A DNA stretch of 8,494 bases from Desulfobacterales bacterium (GTDB lineage Bacteria; Desulfobacterota; DSM-4660; Desulfatiglandales; B25-G16): the NCBI GenBank assembly GCA_013375335.1, contig JABXJZ010000051.1, positions 1 to 8,494 of the forward strand, in the 5' to 3' direction. The position numbers were made by a program, and so were the translations under genes. The first letter of the stretch is position 1, and each line of letters opens with the position of its first letter. Of the stretch, positions 1-5,950 are shown one piece after another. The notes under the pieces were generated by a model. It saw only the letters and a list, made by a program, of their open reading frames with translations. It did no database searches and was not told the origin of the DNA.

Positions 1-447
1 AAAAAGGGATTCACGCCAGGATATATTGGGAATAAAATAGGAGGCACCGATCCCACAGAAGATTCCTGGAATGGATATAACATCTGGTATTATTTGATAA
101 TCAAGATCAATAAACGTTATAGTAAGCAGGGCCGCGGCAAATAGCAAAAGGAGCAAAGACTGTGGTGTCAGACCATACCTTATATAAAGGGCCAGGCAGA
201 TTAGGCCGGATAACCCCTCCACGATCGGATAGCGGGCAGAGATACCCCCTTTGCAGTGCCTGCATTTTCCTCCGAGAAGGAGATAGCTTACAATGGGGAT
301 ATTATCGTAAAATCTTATCGGCTGGCCGCAGTGGGGGCAATGAGATGAGGGGGATACAATTGATTGTCTTCTTGGTAATCTATAGATACAGACATTCAAA
401 AAGCTTCCTAGTATGGAGCCGAGGAAAAAGACCGATAATGAAATCAT
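1..447 (-). CDS. pilD: Type IV prepilin peptidase (PilD/GspO family), C-terminal part beyond window edge
   Basis: Inner-membrane aspartic protease that cleaves the leader peptide of type IV prepilins and pseudopilins and methylates the new N-terminus. The 149 residues visible on the minus strand start MISLSVFFLGSILGSFLNV, the usual first membrane helix followed by the family motif GSFLNVxIYRLP (14-25). Two CxxC pairs follow (Cys37/Cys40 and Cys62/Cys65), forming the four-cysteine cytoplasmic domain, with IRFYDNIPIVSYLLLGGKC between them. A membrane segment (about 96-113) leads into FIDLDYQIIPD (112-122), which holds the first catalytic aspartate (D114 in the family pattern). The second catalytic motif, GxGD, should lie beyond base 1. 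I chose the ATG at 447-445 because it leaves a normal-length N-terminus. An in-frame ATG at 489-487 and a TTG at 462-460 are alternatives, and no start has a strong Shine-Dalgarno. The gene diverges from yciO and overlaps its start. Confidence 0.9.
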   Translation of the reverse strand, partial: MISLSVFFLGSILGSFLNVCIYRLPRRQSIVSPSSHCPHCGQPIRFYDNIPIVSYLLLGGKCRHCKGGISARYPIVEGLSGLICLALYIRYGLTPQSLLLLLFAAALLTITFIDLDYQIIPDVISIPGIFCGIGASYFIPNISWRESLF

Positions 448-1033
448 GCTATTACCAATCAACCCAGATAATCCCCAACAAAGGCTCATAGACAAGGTTG
501 TCCAGATATTGGATCAGGGGGGTCTTATAATCTATCCAACGGACACCTTATACGGTATCGGTTGTGATCTCTTTAACAAAAGGGCTATCCACCGTATATA
601 CCAGCTTAAGAGAAGACCTCTGAGAAAACCGTTTTCCTTTGTCTGTGCTAATCTCAAGGATATAAGTCTTTATGCCCAGGTTTCAAACTACGCATATAGG
701 ATTATGGCGAGGTTGCTCCCTGGTCCCTATACCTTCATCTTGGAGGGGACCAGGCTCGTACCCAAGCTAATGCTCACAAGAAGGAGGACGGTGGGTATAA
801 GGGTGCCGAATAACAAGATCTGTCTGGATATAGTAAAGGCTTTCGGTCGTCCCATTATCAGCACCAGTGTCCACATTGATGATCCTTCAGTGATCCATAA
901 CACCTACTCTTCTTCAGTTGAAATAGTCATCGATGGAGGAGTAATCTCATATGAACCTTCTACGGTGGTCTCCTTGACAAATGATGCGCCGGAGGTGATC
1001 AGGGAAGGCAAAGGGGAAATCAACTTTATCTAA
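446..1033 (+). CDS. yciO: YciO-type Sua5/YrdC-family protein (threonylcarbamoyl-AMP synthase-like)
   Basis: Member of the Sua5/YciO/YrdC fold, whose best-known members make threonylcarbamoyl-AMP from threonine, bicarbonate and ATP for tRNA t6A37. It looks closest to YciO: the start reads INPDNPQQRLIDKVVQIL, a near copy of the E. coli YciO N-terminus as I remember it. Numbered from the chosen ATG, visible motifs are YPTDTLYGIGCD (30-41), the KRRPxxKP substrate-binding stretch (55-62), LPGPYTFIL (91-99), VGIRVP (116-121), ISTS (138-141; the STSAN of true YrdC/Sua5 is altered to STSVH), PSTVVSL (171-177) and REG (186-188). The 195 residues fit the single-domain YciO length of about 206, without the Sua5 C-terminal domain. 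I chose ATG 446 because it matches the YciO N-terminus. ATG 413 would add 11 residues unlike the family. Neither has a clear ribosome binding site. The physiological role of YciO is less certain than that of TsaC. Confidence 0.85.
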   Translation: MLLPINPDNPQQRLIDKVVQILDQGGLIIYPTDTLYGIGCDLFNKRAIHRIYQLKRRPLRKPFSFVCANLKDISLYAQVSNYAYRIMARLLPGPYTFILEGTRLVPKLMLTRRRTVGIRVPNNKICLDIVKAFGRPIISTSVHIDDPSVIHNTYSSSVEIVIDGGVISYEPSTVVSLTNDAPEVIREGKGEINFI

Positions 1034-1938
1034 TTTGATATGCTAAATTCTCCGTTCCACCTGTACTGGAGTAGCCCGTAGTGGCGATCAATGCGGTTGA
1101 TAATGGAATCAATAAGATCCTTGAACAGGAGATCCCATAGGATAGATCTCCTCTTCCTCTCAGGATAGACCAGCTTTACCTCTCCCTTGATATTAGCCAT
1201 CGTCTTAGCTAGATCAACAGCGTCCCGGAAGTTGCCGAGACTATCAACTAGGCCAATTTTCTTCGCCTCTCTCCCTGAAAAGATCCGGCCATCAGCTATC
1301 TCAAGGACCTTTTCTCTAGGCATATCCCTTCCTTTAGCCACGGCAGTCACGAATTGGTTCCGGATATCCTCTAAGAGCCTTCTAAGCATCTCTCTTTCCC
1401 TATCCGTCATTTTTCGATTGAGAGCGCCAATATCCTTGAACTCACCGCTCTTGATCACCTGCATTTCTATACCGATCTTTTTGAGAAGTTCTTCAATCGT
1501 GATGAACTCCATAAGCACCCCAATACTGCCGGTAAGGGTTCCAGGGTTGGCAACTATTTTATCAGCCCCTGCTGCAATATAGTATGCACCTGAGGCAGTG
1601 AGCGATCCGAGGGAGGCAATCACCTTCTTCGCCTGTGTAGTGCGCCTTGTCTCACTGTATATCTCTTGGGAGGGACCTACGCCACCCCCGGGCGAATCTA
1701 TTCTCAGGATTATGGCCTTAATTCCCTTATCCCTCCTAAACCTTATCAATTGCTCTATAATCGTATCTGCATCCTTGATTACGCCGTTTATGGGGATCAC
1801 TCCTATTTTGTTGCCAAATGAAAGGGAAGGTGTTAGACGAGAGAATGAGAGGACGATGGCCATTACGGTGCCAAAAAAGAGGATGGCTACACCCAGGATA
1901 AGAAGGACTAATGTGATGGGACGATCCTTTTGAAGCAC
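1030..1938 (-). CDS. sppA: Signal peptide peptidase SppA, short form (S49 serine protease)
   Basis: Membrane-anchored protease that degrades signal peptides left after secretion. The 302-residue protein has one N-terminal membrane segment (about 8-31) and then a single S49/ClpP-like domain, so it is the short form rather than the double-domain E. coli type. Visible motifs are ILRIDSPGGG (77-86), the nucleophile region GSLTASGAYYIAAGAD (111-126) with Ser116, and SGEFKDIGALNRKMT (164-178) with Lys168 as general base. The Ser-Lys spacing of 52 equals that of the B. subtilis SppA dyad (S147/K199, from memory). GSIGVL (137-142) and the DGRIFSG/GLVDSLG pair (about 217-235) are also typical. The start is a GTG at 1938-1936 with GGAG close upstream. 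It is the last gene of the hisC-cmk-rpsA-sppA run, and its TAG overlaps the convergent yciO stop. No terminator hairpin was found after it. Confidence 0.93.
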   Translation of the reverse strand: MLQKDRPITLVLLILGVAILFFGTVMAIVLSFSRLTPSLSFGNKIGVIPINGVIKDADTIIEQLIRFRRDKGIKAIILRIDSPGGGVGPSQEIYSETRRTTQAKKVIASLGSLTASGAYYIAAGADKIVANPGTLTGSIGVLMEFITIEELLKKIGIEMQVIKSGEFKDIGALNRKMTDREREMLRRLLEDIRNQFVTAVAKGRDMPREKVLEIADGRIFSGREAKKIGLVDSLGNFRDAVDLAKTMANIKGEVKLVYPERKRRSILWDLLFKDLIDSIINRIDRHYGLLQYRWNGEFSISN

Positions 1939-1942
1939 GGGA

Positions 1943-1950
1943 TCTCCTCA
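1943..1950 (-). promoter_or_regulatory. sppA ribosome binding site fused to the rpsA stop codon
   Basis: On the minus strand the rpsA stop TGA (1950-1948) runs straight into GGAGA, followed by TCCC and the sppA GTG start at 1938. The stop codon and Shine-Dalgarno are contiguous (TGAGGAGA), so ribosomes ending S1 synthesis are placed to reinitiate on sppA. This supports the GTG start and translational coupling. Confidence 0.7.
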
Positions 1951-3834
1951 CGAGGGGTTCTTGTCTTCTGCAGGTTCTTTTTCCTCTTCCTGTGCATCCA
2001 CTGAGTCGCCTGCCCGTGTGCCTTTCCCCTTATGCTCCTTTTTCTTAGCACCCAGGGCAGCATTGGCCTCCATCTTCTCCTTTATTAGCATCCCAAAACC
2101 AGAAGACGCCTGCTTCATGCTATTCGTGTAGGTGGTGTATATGTCTCTGAATTCCTGCTCTTGAAGCTTTTTCATGGAGAGACCGATCTTCCTTTCCTCC
2201 TTGGAAACATTTACTACAGCGGCTTCAACAAGGTCATCAATCTGGAACTTACCGAGAGGGGACTTGGGTTTCCCTTTGCTTATCTCCGATGAATGAATGA
2301 GGCCCTCGATCCCTTCCTCTAATTCTACGAATACACCGAAATCCGTTATATTGGTTACCTTTCCTGTAACCTTTGTGCCGACCTTGTATTTCTCGGGGAT
2401 CTCCTCCCATGGGTCTTTAGTTAATTGCTTTATACCCAATGTGAAGCGTCCGTTGTCCTTATCTATGGACAGGACTTTTGCCTGGACTTCATCACCCTTC
2501 TTATACAGTTCAGAGGGATGCTTAATCTTCGTTGTCCATGAGATGTCCGAAATGTGAACAAGGCCGTCTATGTCCTCATCGATGCCGATAAATAGTCCAA
2601 AATCGGTGATATTCTTTATCCGACCTTCAATGATCGTGCCCACCGGATATTTCTCCGCAATTATATCCCATGGATTCGGTTTCACCTGTTTCATGCCCAA
2701 TGAGACCCTTCTGTTTTTGGTATCCACATCGAGCACTATCGCATCAACGATATCCCCAACGCTTGCTATGTGCGAAGGATGTTTGATCTTTCTCGTCCAG
2801 GACATCTCTGAGATATGAATCAGGCCTTCTATTCCTTCCTCTATCTCCACAAATACGCCGTAGTCCGTAATGTTGGCTACCCTCCCCCTTGCCTTTGAGC
2901 CAACGGGGTACCTTTCATGGATGTCTATCCAGGGATCGGGTTTGAGTTGTTTGAGCCCCAGGGATACCCTATCCTTTTGCCTGTCATAACTAATGACCTT
3001 GACTCTGAGCTCGTCACCTATCTGATACATCGTAGAGGGGTGGGCAACTCTTCCCCAAGACATGTCCGTTATGTGAAGGAGGCCATCTATACCGCCGAGA
3101 TCTACAAACAGGCCATAGTCCGTGATGTTCTTAACTGTTCCCTTTAAAACTGATCCCTCCTTTATGAGCGAAAGGGTCTTGGCCTTCTGTTTCACCCTCT
3201 CGGCCTCGAGAATCGCCCTTCGAGATACAATTATATTATTTCGCCTTTTGCTATACTTCAGGATCTTAAGCTCGACCACCTGGCCTACTAAGGAGTCAAG
3301 GTCCCTGACAGGGTGAAGATCAATATGGGAGCCGGGTAGAAAGGCAGGAAGCCCTACATCCACTGAAAGGCCTCCTTTAACCTTGAAGAGTACCTTTCCC
3401 TGAATAGTACCATCGCTGTTGTACACATCCCTGATGTGATCCCATACCTTTATCTTCCTTGCCTTCTCCATGGAGAGGGATATGAGGCCCTCATCATCCT
3501 CTCTTCTTTCCAATACAACATCAACCTTATCTCCAAGCTTAGCCGTTATTTTTCCGTCCGAGTCCTTGAGCTCTCTGATGGGGATTAGGCCTTCAGACTT
3601 ATAACCAATATCCACTAGCACATGGTCCTCATCGATCCTGATAATCTCTCCTTTAACCAGCTCTCCCTCCTGAATTTGCCTCAGGCTCCGCTCATACATT
3701 TCTTCTATATTGATTTCCTCTGAATGCCCTCCCTGAGCGCTGCCATGGTCAGGAGAATCTTGCGTTGGTGATGCTCCCGGTTCCTCCCTTAAGCCCTTGT
3801 CTCCTCCTCTCGTTTTCTCGGTCTTTTCAACCAT
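1948..3834 (-). CDS. rpsA: 30S ribosomal protein S1, six S1 domains
   Basis: mRNA-binding protein of the small ribosomal subunit, needed to load structured or weakly Shine-Dalgarno messages. Its 628 residues hold six OB-fold S1 domains at about 56-125, 140-207, 226-295, 311-382, 398-469 and 485-555. Domains 1 and 2 are divergent ribosome-binding types (e.g. VDIGYKSEGLIP, 74-85). Domains 3-6 each carry NITD(Y/F)G, with the Asn at 236, 321, 408 and 495, i.e. a repeat of 85-87 residues. Three of these also have the full H-I-(S/T)-(E/D)-x-S-W; domain 6 is degenerate (HSSEIS). A charged, disordered N-terminal tail of about 40 residues and a Lys/Glu-rich C-terminal tail flank the domains. It is not fused to IspH or Cmk, as seen in some lineages. 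The ATG at 3834 is preceded by AAGG and, further up, GAGGGGG. It has its own promoter and leader and is followed by sppA after 9 bases. Confidence 0.97.
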   Translation of the reverse strand: MVEKTEKTRGGDKGLREEPGASPTQDSPDHGSAQGGHSEEINIEEMYERSLRQIQEGELVKGEIIRIDEDHVLVDIGYKSEGLIPIRELKDSDGKITAKLGDKVDVVLERREDDEGLISLSMEKARKIKVWDHIRDVYNSDGTIQGKVLFKVKGGLSVDVGLPAFLPGSHIDLHPVRDLDSLVGQVVELKILKYSKRRNNIIVSRRAILEAERVKQKAKTLSLIKEGSVLKGTVKNITDYGLFVDLGGIDGLLHITDMSWGRVAHPSTMYQIGDELRVKVISYDRQKDRVSLGLKQLKPDPWIDIHERYPVGSKARGRVANITDYGVFVEIEEGIEGLIHISEMSWTRKIKHPSHIASVGDIVDAIVLDVDTKNRRVSLGMKQVKPNPWDIIAEKYPVGTIIEGRIKNITDFGLFIGIDEDIDGLVHISDISWTTKIKHPSELYKKGDEVQAKVLSIDKDNGRFTLGIKQLTKDPWEEIPEKYKVGTKVTGKVTNITDFGVFVELEEGIEGLIHSSEISKGKPKSPLGKFQIDDLVEAAVVNVSKEERKIGLSMKKLQEQEFRDIYTTYTNSMKQASSGFGMLIKEKMEANAALGAKKKEHKGKGTRAGDSVDAQEEEKEPAEDKNPS

Positions 3835-3850
3835 TGACCTTTAACCCCCT

Positions 3851-3878
3851 CATAAAGAATTTTATGCTGAAACATAAA
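3851..3878 (-). promoter_or_regulatory. Alternating inverted repeats in the rpsA leader
   Basis: On the minus strand three half-sites follow one another: TTTATG (3878-3873), CATAAA (3866-3861) and TTTATG (3856-3851), separated by 6 and 4 bases. The middle one can pair perfectly with either neighbour, giving two mutually exclusive 6-bp AU-rich hairpins. The last half-site abuts the purine run GAGGGGG upstream of the start codon. The predicted transcript begins at about 3877, so the first hairpin would cap the 5' end. A role in S1 autoregulation is inference; the stems are short. Confidence 0.35.
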
Positions 3879-3883
3879 TTTCT

Positions 3884-3912
3884 AACATAGCAGGATTTTT
3901 ACCAAAACTCAA
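3884..3912 (-). promoter_or_regulatory. Sigma70-type promoter of rpsA (extended -10)
   Basis: Minus strand: -35 TTGAGT (3912-3907), a 17-base spacer, then -10 TATGTT (3889-3884) directly preceded by TGC, an extended -10 TGn. Each hexamer matches the consensus at four of six positions and the spacing is ideal. Transcription would start near 3877 and leave a leader of about 43 bases before the S1 ATG. This gives rpsA-sppA an internal promoter independent of hisC-cmk, as expected for a highly expressed ribosomal protein. Confidence 0.55.
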
Positions 3913-3980
3913 CTTGTTATTTTTTACCCAGCAATTAAACGCCCTATCTCATGAGTTTGAATCGCTCCATCCCGCATGGC

Positions 3981-4649
3981 TCAGTCATTATCGATCTTCA
4001 TATCTCTCACTATTCTTTCAACAACCTCATTGGGAGTTAATTCGGTGGTATCGATTATCTTTGCATCTTTTGCCCGTCTCAGTGGGGAAAGGCACCGATT
4101 CATGTCCTGATAGTCTCTCTTGATCAGGTCCTCCCGTACGCTTTCCCTTGAGATACATTCTCCTCTACCCTGCCTCTCCAGAAATCTGCGATTGACCCTT
4201 ACCTCCAATGATGCATCGAGATAGAATTTGTGCTGAGCCTCTGGAAACACAATTGTTCCCATGTCCCTCCCTTCTGCCACCAATGGACCCTGGGAGCCTA
4301 TCTTTCTCTGAAGCCTGGTCATTGCCTTCCTAACACCATCGATTGCCGAGACAGTGGATGCCATTAAGTCTATGGCAGGCGCCCTGATAGCCTCGGTCAC
4401 ATCCTCTTCTCCCAGATACACCTTGATTGAATCGCCTTCGGGGGTAAGTGTGATATCCAGGCCATTGCATAGTTTGGCTATCTCCTCTTCATCTTGCAGC
4501 TCTATACCGGCCCTCCCGATAGCGAGCGCAACGGCCCGGTACATTGCCCCAGAGTCGAGATATTGATACTGTAGCTTCTTGGCCAGCAGGCGGCTCACAG
4601 TACTCTTTCCTGACCCTGTTGGTCCGTCTATGGCTACCAGGTGGCTCAA
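3981..4649 (-). CDS. cmk: Cytidylate kinase
   Basis: Phosphorylates CMP and dCMP to the diphosphates with ATP, recycling pyrimidine nucleotides in the cytoplasm. The 222 residues match the single-domain Cmk length (about 225). The P-loop is GPTGSGKST (9-17). Nucleotide-binding motifs are DSGAMYR (32-38), IRAP (88-91), EGRDMGTIVFP (126-136) and the lid arginines in KRDYQDMNR (177-185), followed by SPL (188-190). It starts at a TTG (4649-4647) only one base after the hisC stop. No upstream ATG or GTG in frame was found in the nearest codons, and the protein begins MSHLVAIDGP as family members do, so the rare start looks right. No Shine-Dalgarno sits at normal distance; GGAG lies about 16 bases upstream inside a small hairpin. 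Translation probably depends on coupling to hisC. rpsA follows, an order conserved in many bacteria. Confidence 0.95.
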   Translation of the reverse strand: MSHLVAIDGPTGSGKSTVSRLLAKKLQYQYLDSGAMYRAVALAIGRAGIELQDEEEIAKLCNGLDITLTPEGDSIKVYLGEEDVTEAIRAPAIDLMASTVSAIDGVRKAMTRLQRKIGSQGPLVAEGRDMGTIVFPEAQHKFYLDASLEVRVNRRFLERQGRGECISRESVREDLIKRDYQDMNRCLSPLRRAKDAKIIDTTELTPNEVVERIVRDMKIDND

Positions 4650-4650
4650 T

Positions 4651-5739
4651 TTAGGAGAGGATCTTCTCCAGTGTCTTTATAAACCTCTCATTCTCTTCCG
4701 GCAGGCCTACGCTTATCCTGATATAATCGTTCAATCCGAAGCTTTCCATAGGCCGAACGATGACACCTTCTCGTAGCATGCGCCTATAGGTTTCTTCTGC
4801 ACCAAGGGGTGTCTTGATCAGGAAGAAATTTGTCTGGGTCGTCAAATACTTAAGACCTATCCGATCTAACTGGGAATAGAGGGATTCAAGGCCATCCCTT
4901 ATAACCGTAAGCGTTTCCTCTACAAACTCATCATCGTCAAGGGCGGCTAAGGCTCCAACCTGCGCGAGATAATTTGCATTAAAGGGTTGTCTGATACGAT
5001 TCATACTCTCTATCATTAGCTCAGAGGCAAATCCATAGCCAATCCTGAGCCCCGCCAATCCATATGCCTTTGAGAATGTTCGAAGGACTACTAAGAGGGG
5101 GTATGATTCTAGCAGTTCTACTGCGCTTCCAACTTTTGGATCTGTTGCAAATTCAATGTAGGCCTCATCGAGGACAACTATTACATCTGGGGGAAGGGAA
5201 CATAAGAAATCTGAGAGCTCCTCCTTTTTGAGGGCCTTTCCCGTGGGGTTGTTGGGGTTATTTATGAAGATGATCTTGGTCTCGGGGGTCACTGCCTTGA
5301 GGATGGCTGGCAAGTCAATGGAGAAATCCCTCAAGGGTGCGGTGACTATCTTGCCTCCAAAACCTTCAACAACCTTTTCATACAGCAAGAACGTAGGTGT
5401 GGGAAGTATGACCTCCTCATCAGGTGAAAGGAAGGTATATACAATCAACCCTATTATCTCGTCCGATCCGTTGCCCACGATAATCCTGCTCATTGGCAAT
5501 CTGAACTTCTTTGCCAACTTCTGTCTCAAATCATAGCAACTACCATCAGGGTACCTCTGGATGTTGTTTAGGTTTTCCTTAATGGCCATGATGGCCTTCG
5601 GTGAGGGGCCTAAGGGATTCTCGTTTGAAGCCAGTTTTATCGCGCCAACTATTCCCGATTCCCTCTGGAGTTCCTCTAGTGGTTTACCTGGTGGATAAGG
5701 GATCAAGTTTTCAATGCTTTTCCTGACTAATCGTCTCAT
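4651..5739 (-). CDS. hisC: Histidinol-phosphate aminotransferase HisC (possible aromatic aminotransferase)
   Basis: PLP-dependent fold-type I transaminase that converts imidazole-acetol phosphate and glutamate to histidinol phosphate; many HisC paralogues also make Phe/Tyr. The 362 residues are full length for the family. Visible motifs are LASNENPLGPSP (36-47), RYPDG (62-66), GNGSDE (89-94), NNPNNPTG (160-167), DEAYIEF (191-197), and TFSKAYGLAGLRIGY (221-235) with the PLP-binding Lys224. RISVG (341-345) near the C-terminus contains the carboxylate-binding arginine (R341). The ATG at 5739 has AGGA about 7-10 bases upstream and a plausible promoter 25 bases further. cmk starts one base after its TAA. 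No other his gene lies in the window, and cmk-rpsA downstream recalls the aromatic supra-operon, so the substrate may be prephenate or phenylpyruvate rather than, or as well as, the histidine intermediate. Confidence 0.92.
   Translation of the reverse strand: MRRLVRKSIENLIPYPPGKPLEELQRESGIVGAIKLASNENPLGPSPKAIMAIKENLNNIQRYPDGSCYDLRQKLAKKFRLPMSRIIVGNGSDEIIGLIVYTFLSPDEEVILPTPTFLLYEKVVEGFGGKIVTAPLRDFSIDLPAILKAVTPETKIIFINNPNNPTGKALKKEELSDFLCSLPPDVIVVLDEAYIEFATDPKVGSAVELLESYPLLVVLRTFSKAYGLAGLRIGYGFASELMIESMNRIRQPFNANYLAQVGALAALDDDEFVEETLTVIRDGLESLYSQLDRIGLKYLTTQTNFFLIKTPLGAEETYRRMLREGVIVRPMESFGLNDYIRISVGLPEENERFIKTLEKILS
4654..4669 (-). promoter_or_regulatory. Small hairpin at the hisC-cmk junction
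   Basis: The last codons of hisC contain GGAGA (4669-4665), six loop bases and TCTCC (4658-4654), a perfect 5-bp inverted repeat ending directly at the hisC TAA. The only Shine-Dalgarno-like GGAG upstream of the cmk TTG lies in this stem, so folding could mask it until a ribosome finishing hisC opens it. The stem is short and the regulatory reading is inference. Confidence 0.3.
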
Positions 5740-5763
5740 AGTGGGTTTTCCTGCTTTCTATTC

Positions 5764-5792
5764 TCTATAAAGGAAACAGGAAGAAAAGTAAA
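5764..5792 (-). promoter_or_regulatory. Putative sigma70-type promoter of hisC
   Basis: Minus strand: TTTACT (5792-5787), a 17-base spacer and TATAGA (5769-5764), each matching the consensus at four of six positions. Transcription would begin near 5757 and leave about 18 bases before the hisC ATG, just enough for the AGGA ribosome binding site. It lies in the 211-base gap after the PATAN gene, which shows no convincing rho-independent terminator, so read-through from upstream remains possible. Confidence 0.4.
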
Positions 5793-5794
5793 CC

Positions 5795-5944
5795 ATGTTG
5801 GGTTTTGCACAGGGCATATTACTTGGCTCAGGAAAGGATCGTGCCTCGACTCTTGAAGAACCGCAAGGTATTTGGTCTTACTGCAATCAGTGGTGCACTT
5901 CGAGGGGGGCTAATGAAGAGGGGGTGAAGATCTGCTGCCACTAG
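5795..5944 (+). CDS. Possible small cysteine-containing ORF (49 codons), doubtful
   Basis: An open frame on the plus strand fills nearly the whole gap between hisC and the PATAN gene. It starts MLGFAQGILLGSGKDRASTL and ends in a cysteine-rich tail with Cys30, Cys34, Cys47 and Cys48 followed by a final His. AGGAAG lies about 11 bases before the ATG, and a TATAAA (5766-5771) upstream overlaps the hisC -10 in the other direction. I recognise no family. An open frame of this length can easily arise by chance, so I list it only as a candidate. Confidence 0.15.
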   Translation: MLGFAQGILLGSGKDRASTLEEPQGIWSYCNQWCTSRGANEEGVKICCH

Positions 5945-5950
5945 GGGAGA

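Noticed and set aside
360..386. TTGATT ... TATAGA as a yciO promoter
   Set aside because: The spacer is only 15 bases; shifting to 17 gives TAGATA, a poor -10. Not strong enough to list.
162..491. Plus-strand open frame of 109 codons at the left end
   Set aside because: It lies opposite the prepilin peptidase, whose motifs are clear on the minus strand, and its translation shows no domain.
1187..1933. Plus-strand open frames opposite sppA
   Set aside because: Antisense shadows: low-complexity Ser/Leu/Ile-rich translations with no motif, opposite a complete SppA.
2340..3133. Repeated DNA motif about every 260 bases, first taken as a tandem DNA repeat
   Set aside because: It encodes the NITD(Y/F)G of S1 domains 3-6. 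The copies differ at many third positions, so it is an old protein-domain repeat.
2297..3316. Several short plus-strand open frames opposite rpsA
   Set aside because: They recur with the S1 domain periodicity and resemble each other only because the S1 repeats do.
3948..3955. 8-bp palindrome CTCATGAG between cmk and rpsA, considered as an operator
   Set aside because: It is short, single, and lies about 35 bases upstream of the -35 box with no second copy.
5740..5950. Rho-independent terminator after the PATAN gene
   Set aside because: Only 4-bp stems (e.g. AGTGcacCACT) without a following T-run were found.
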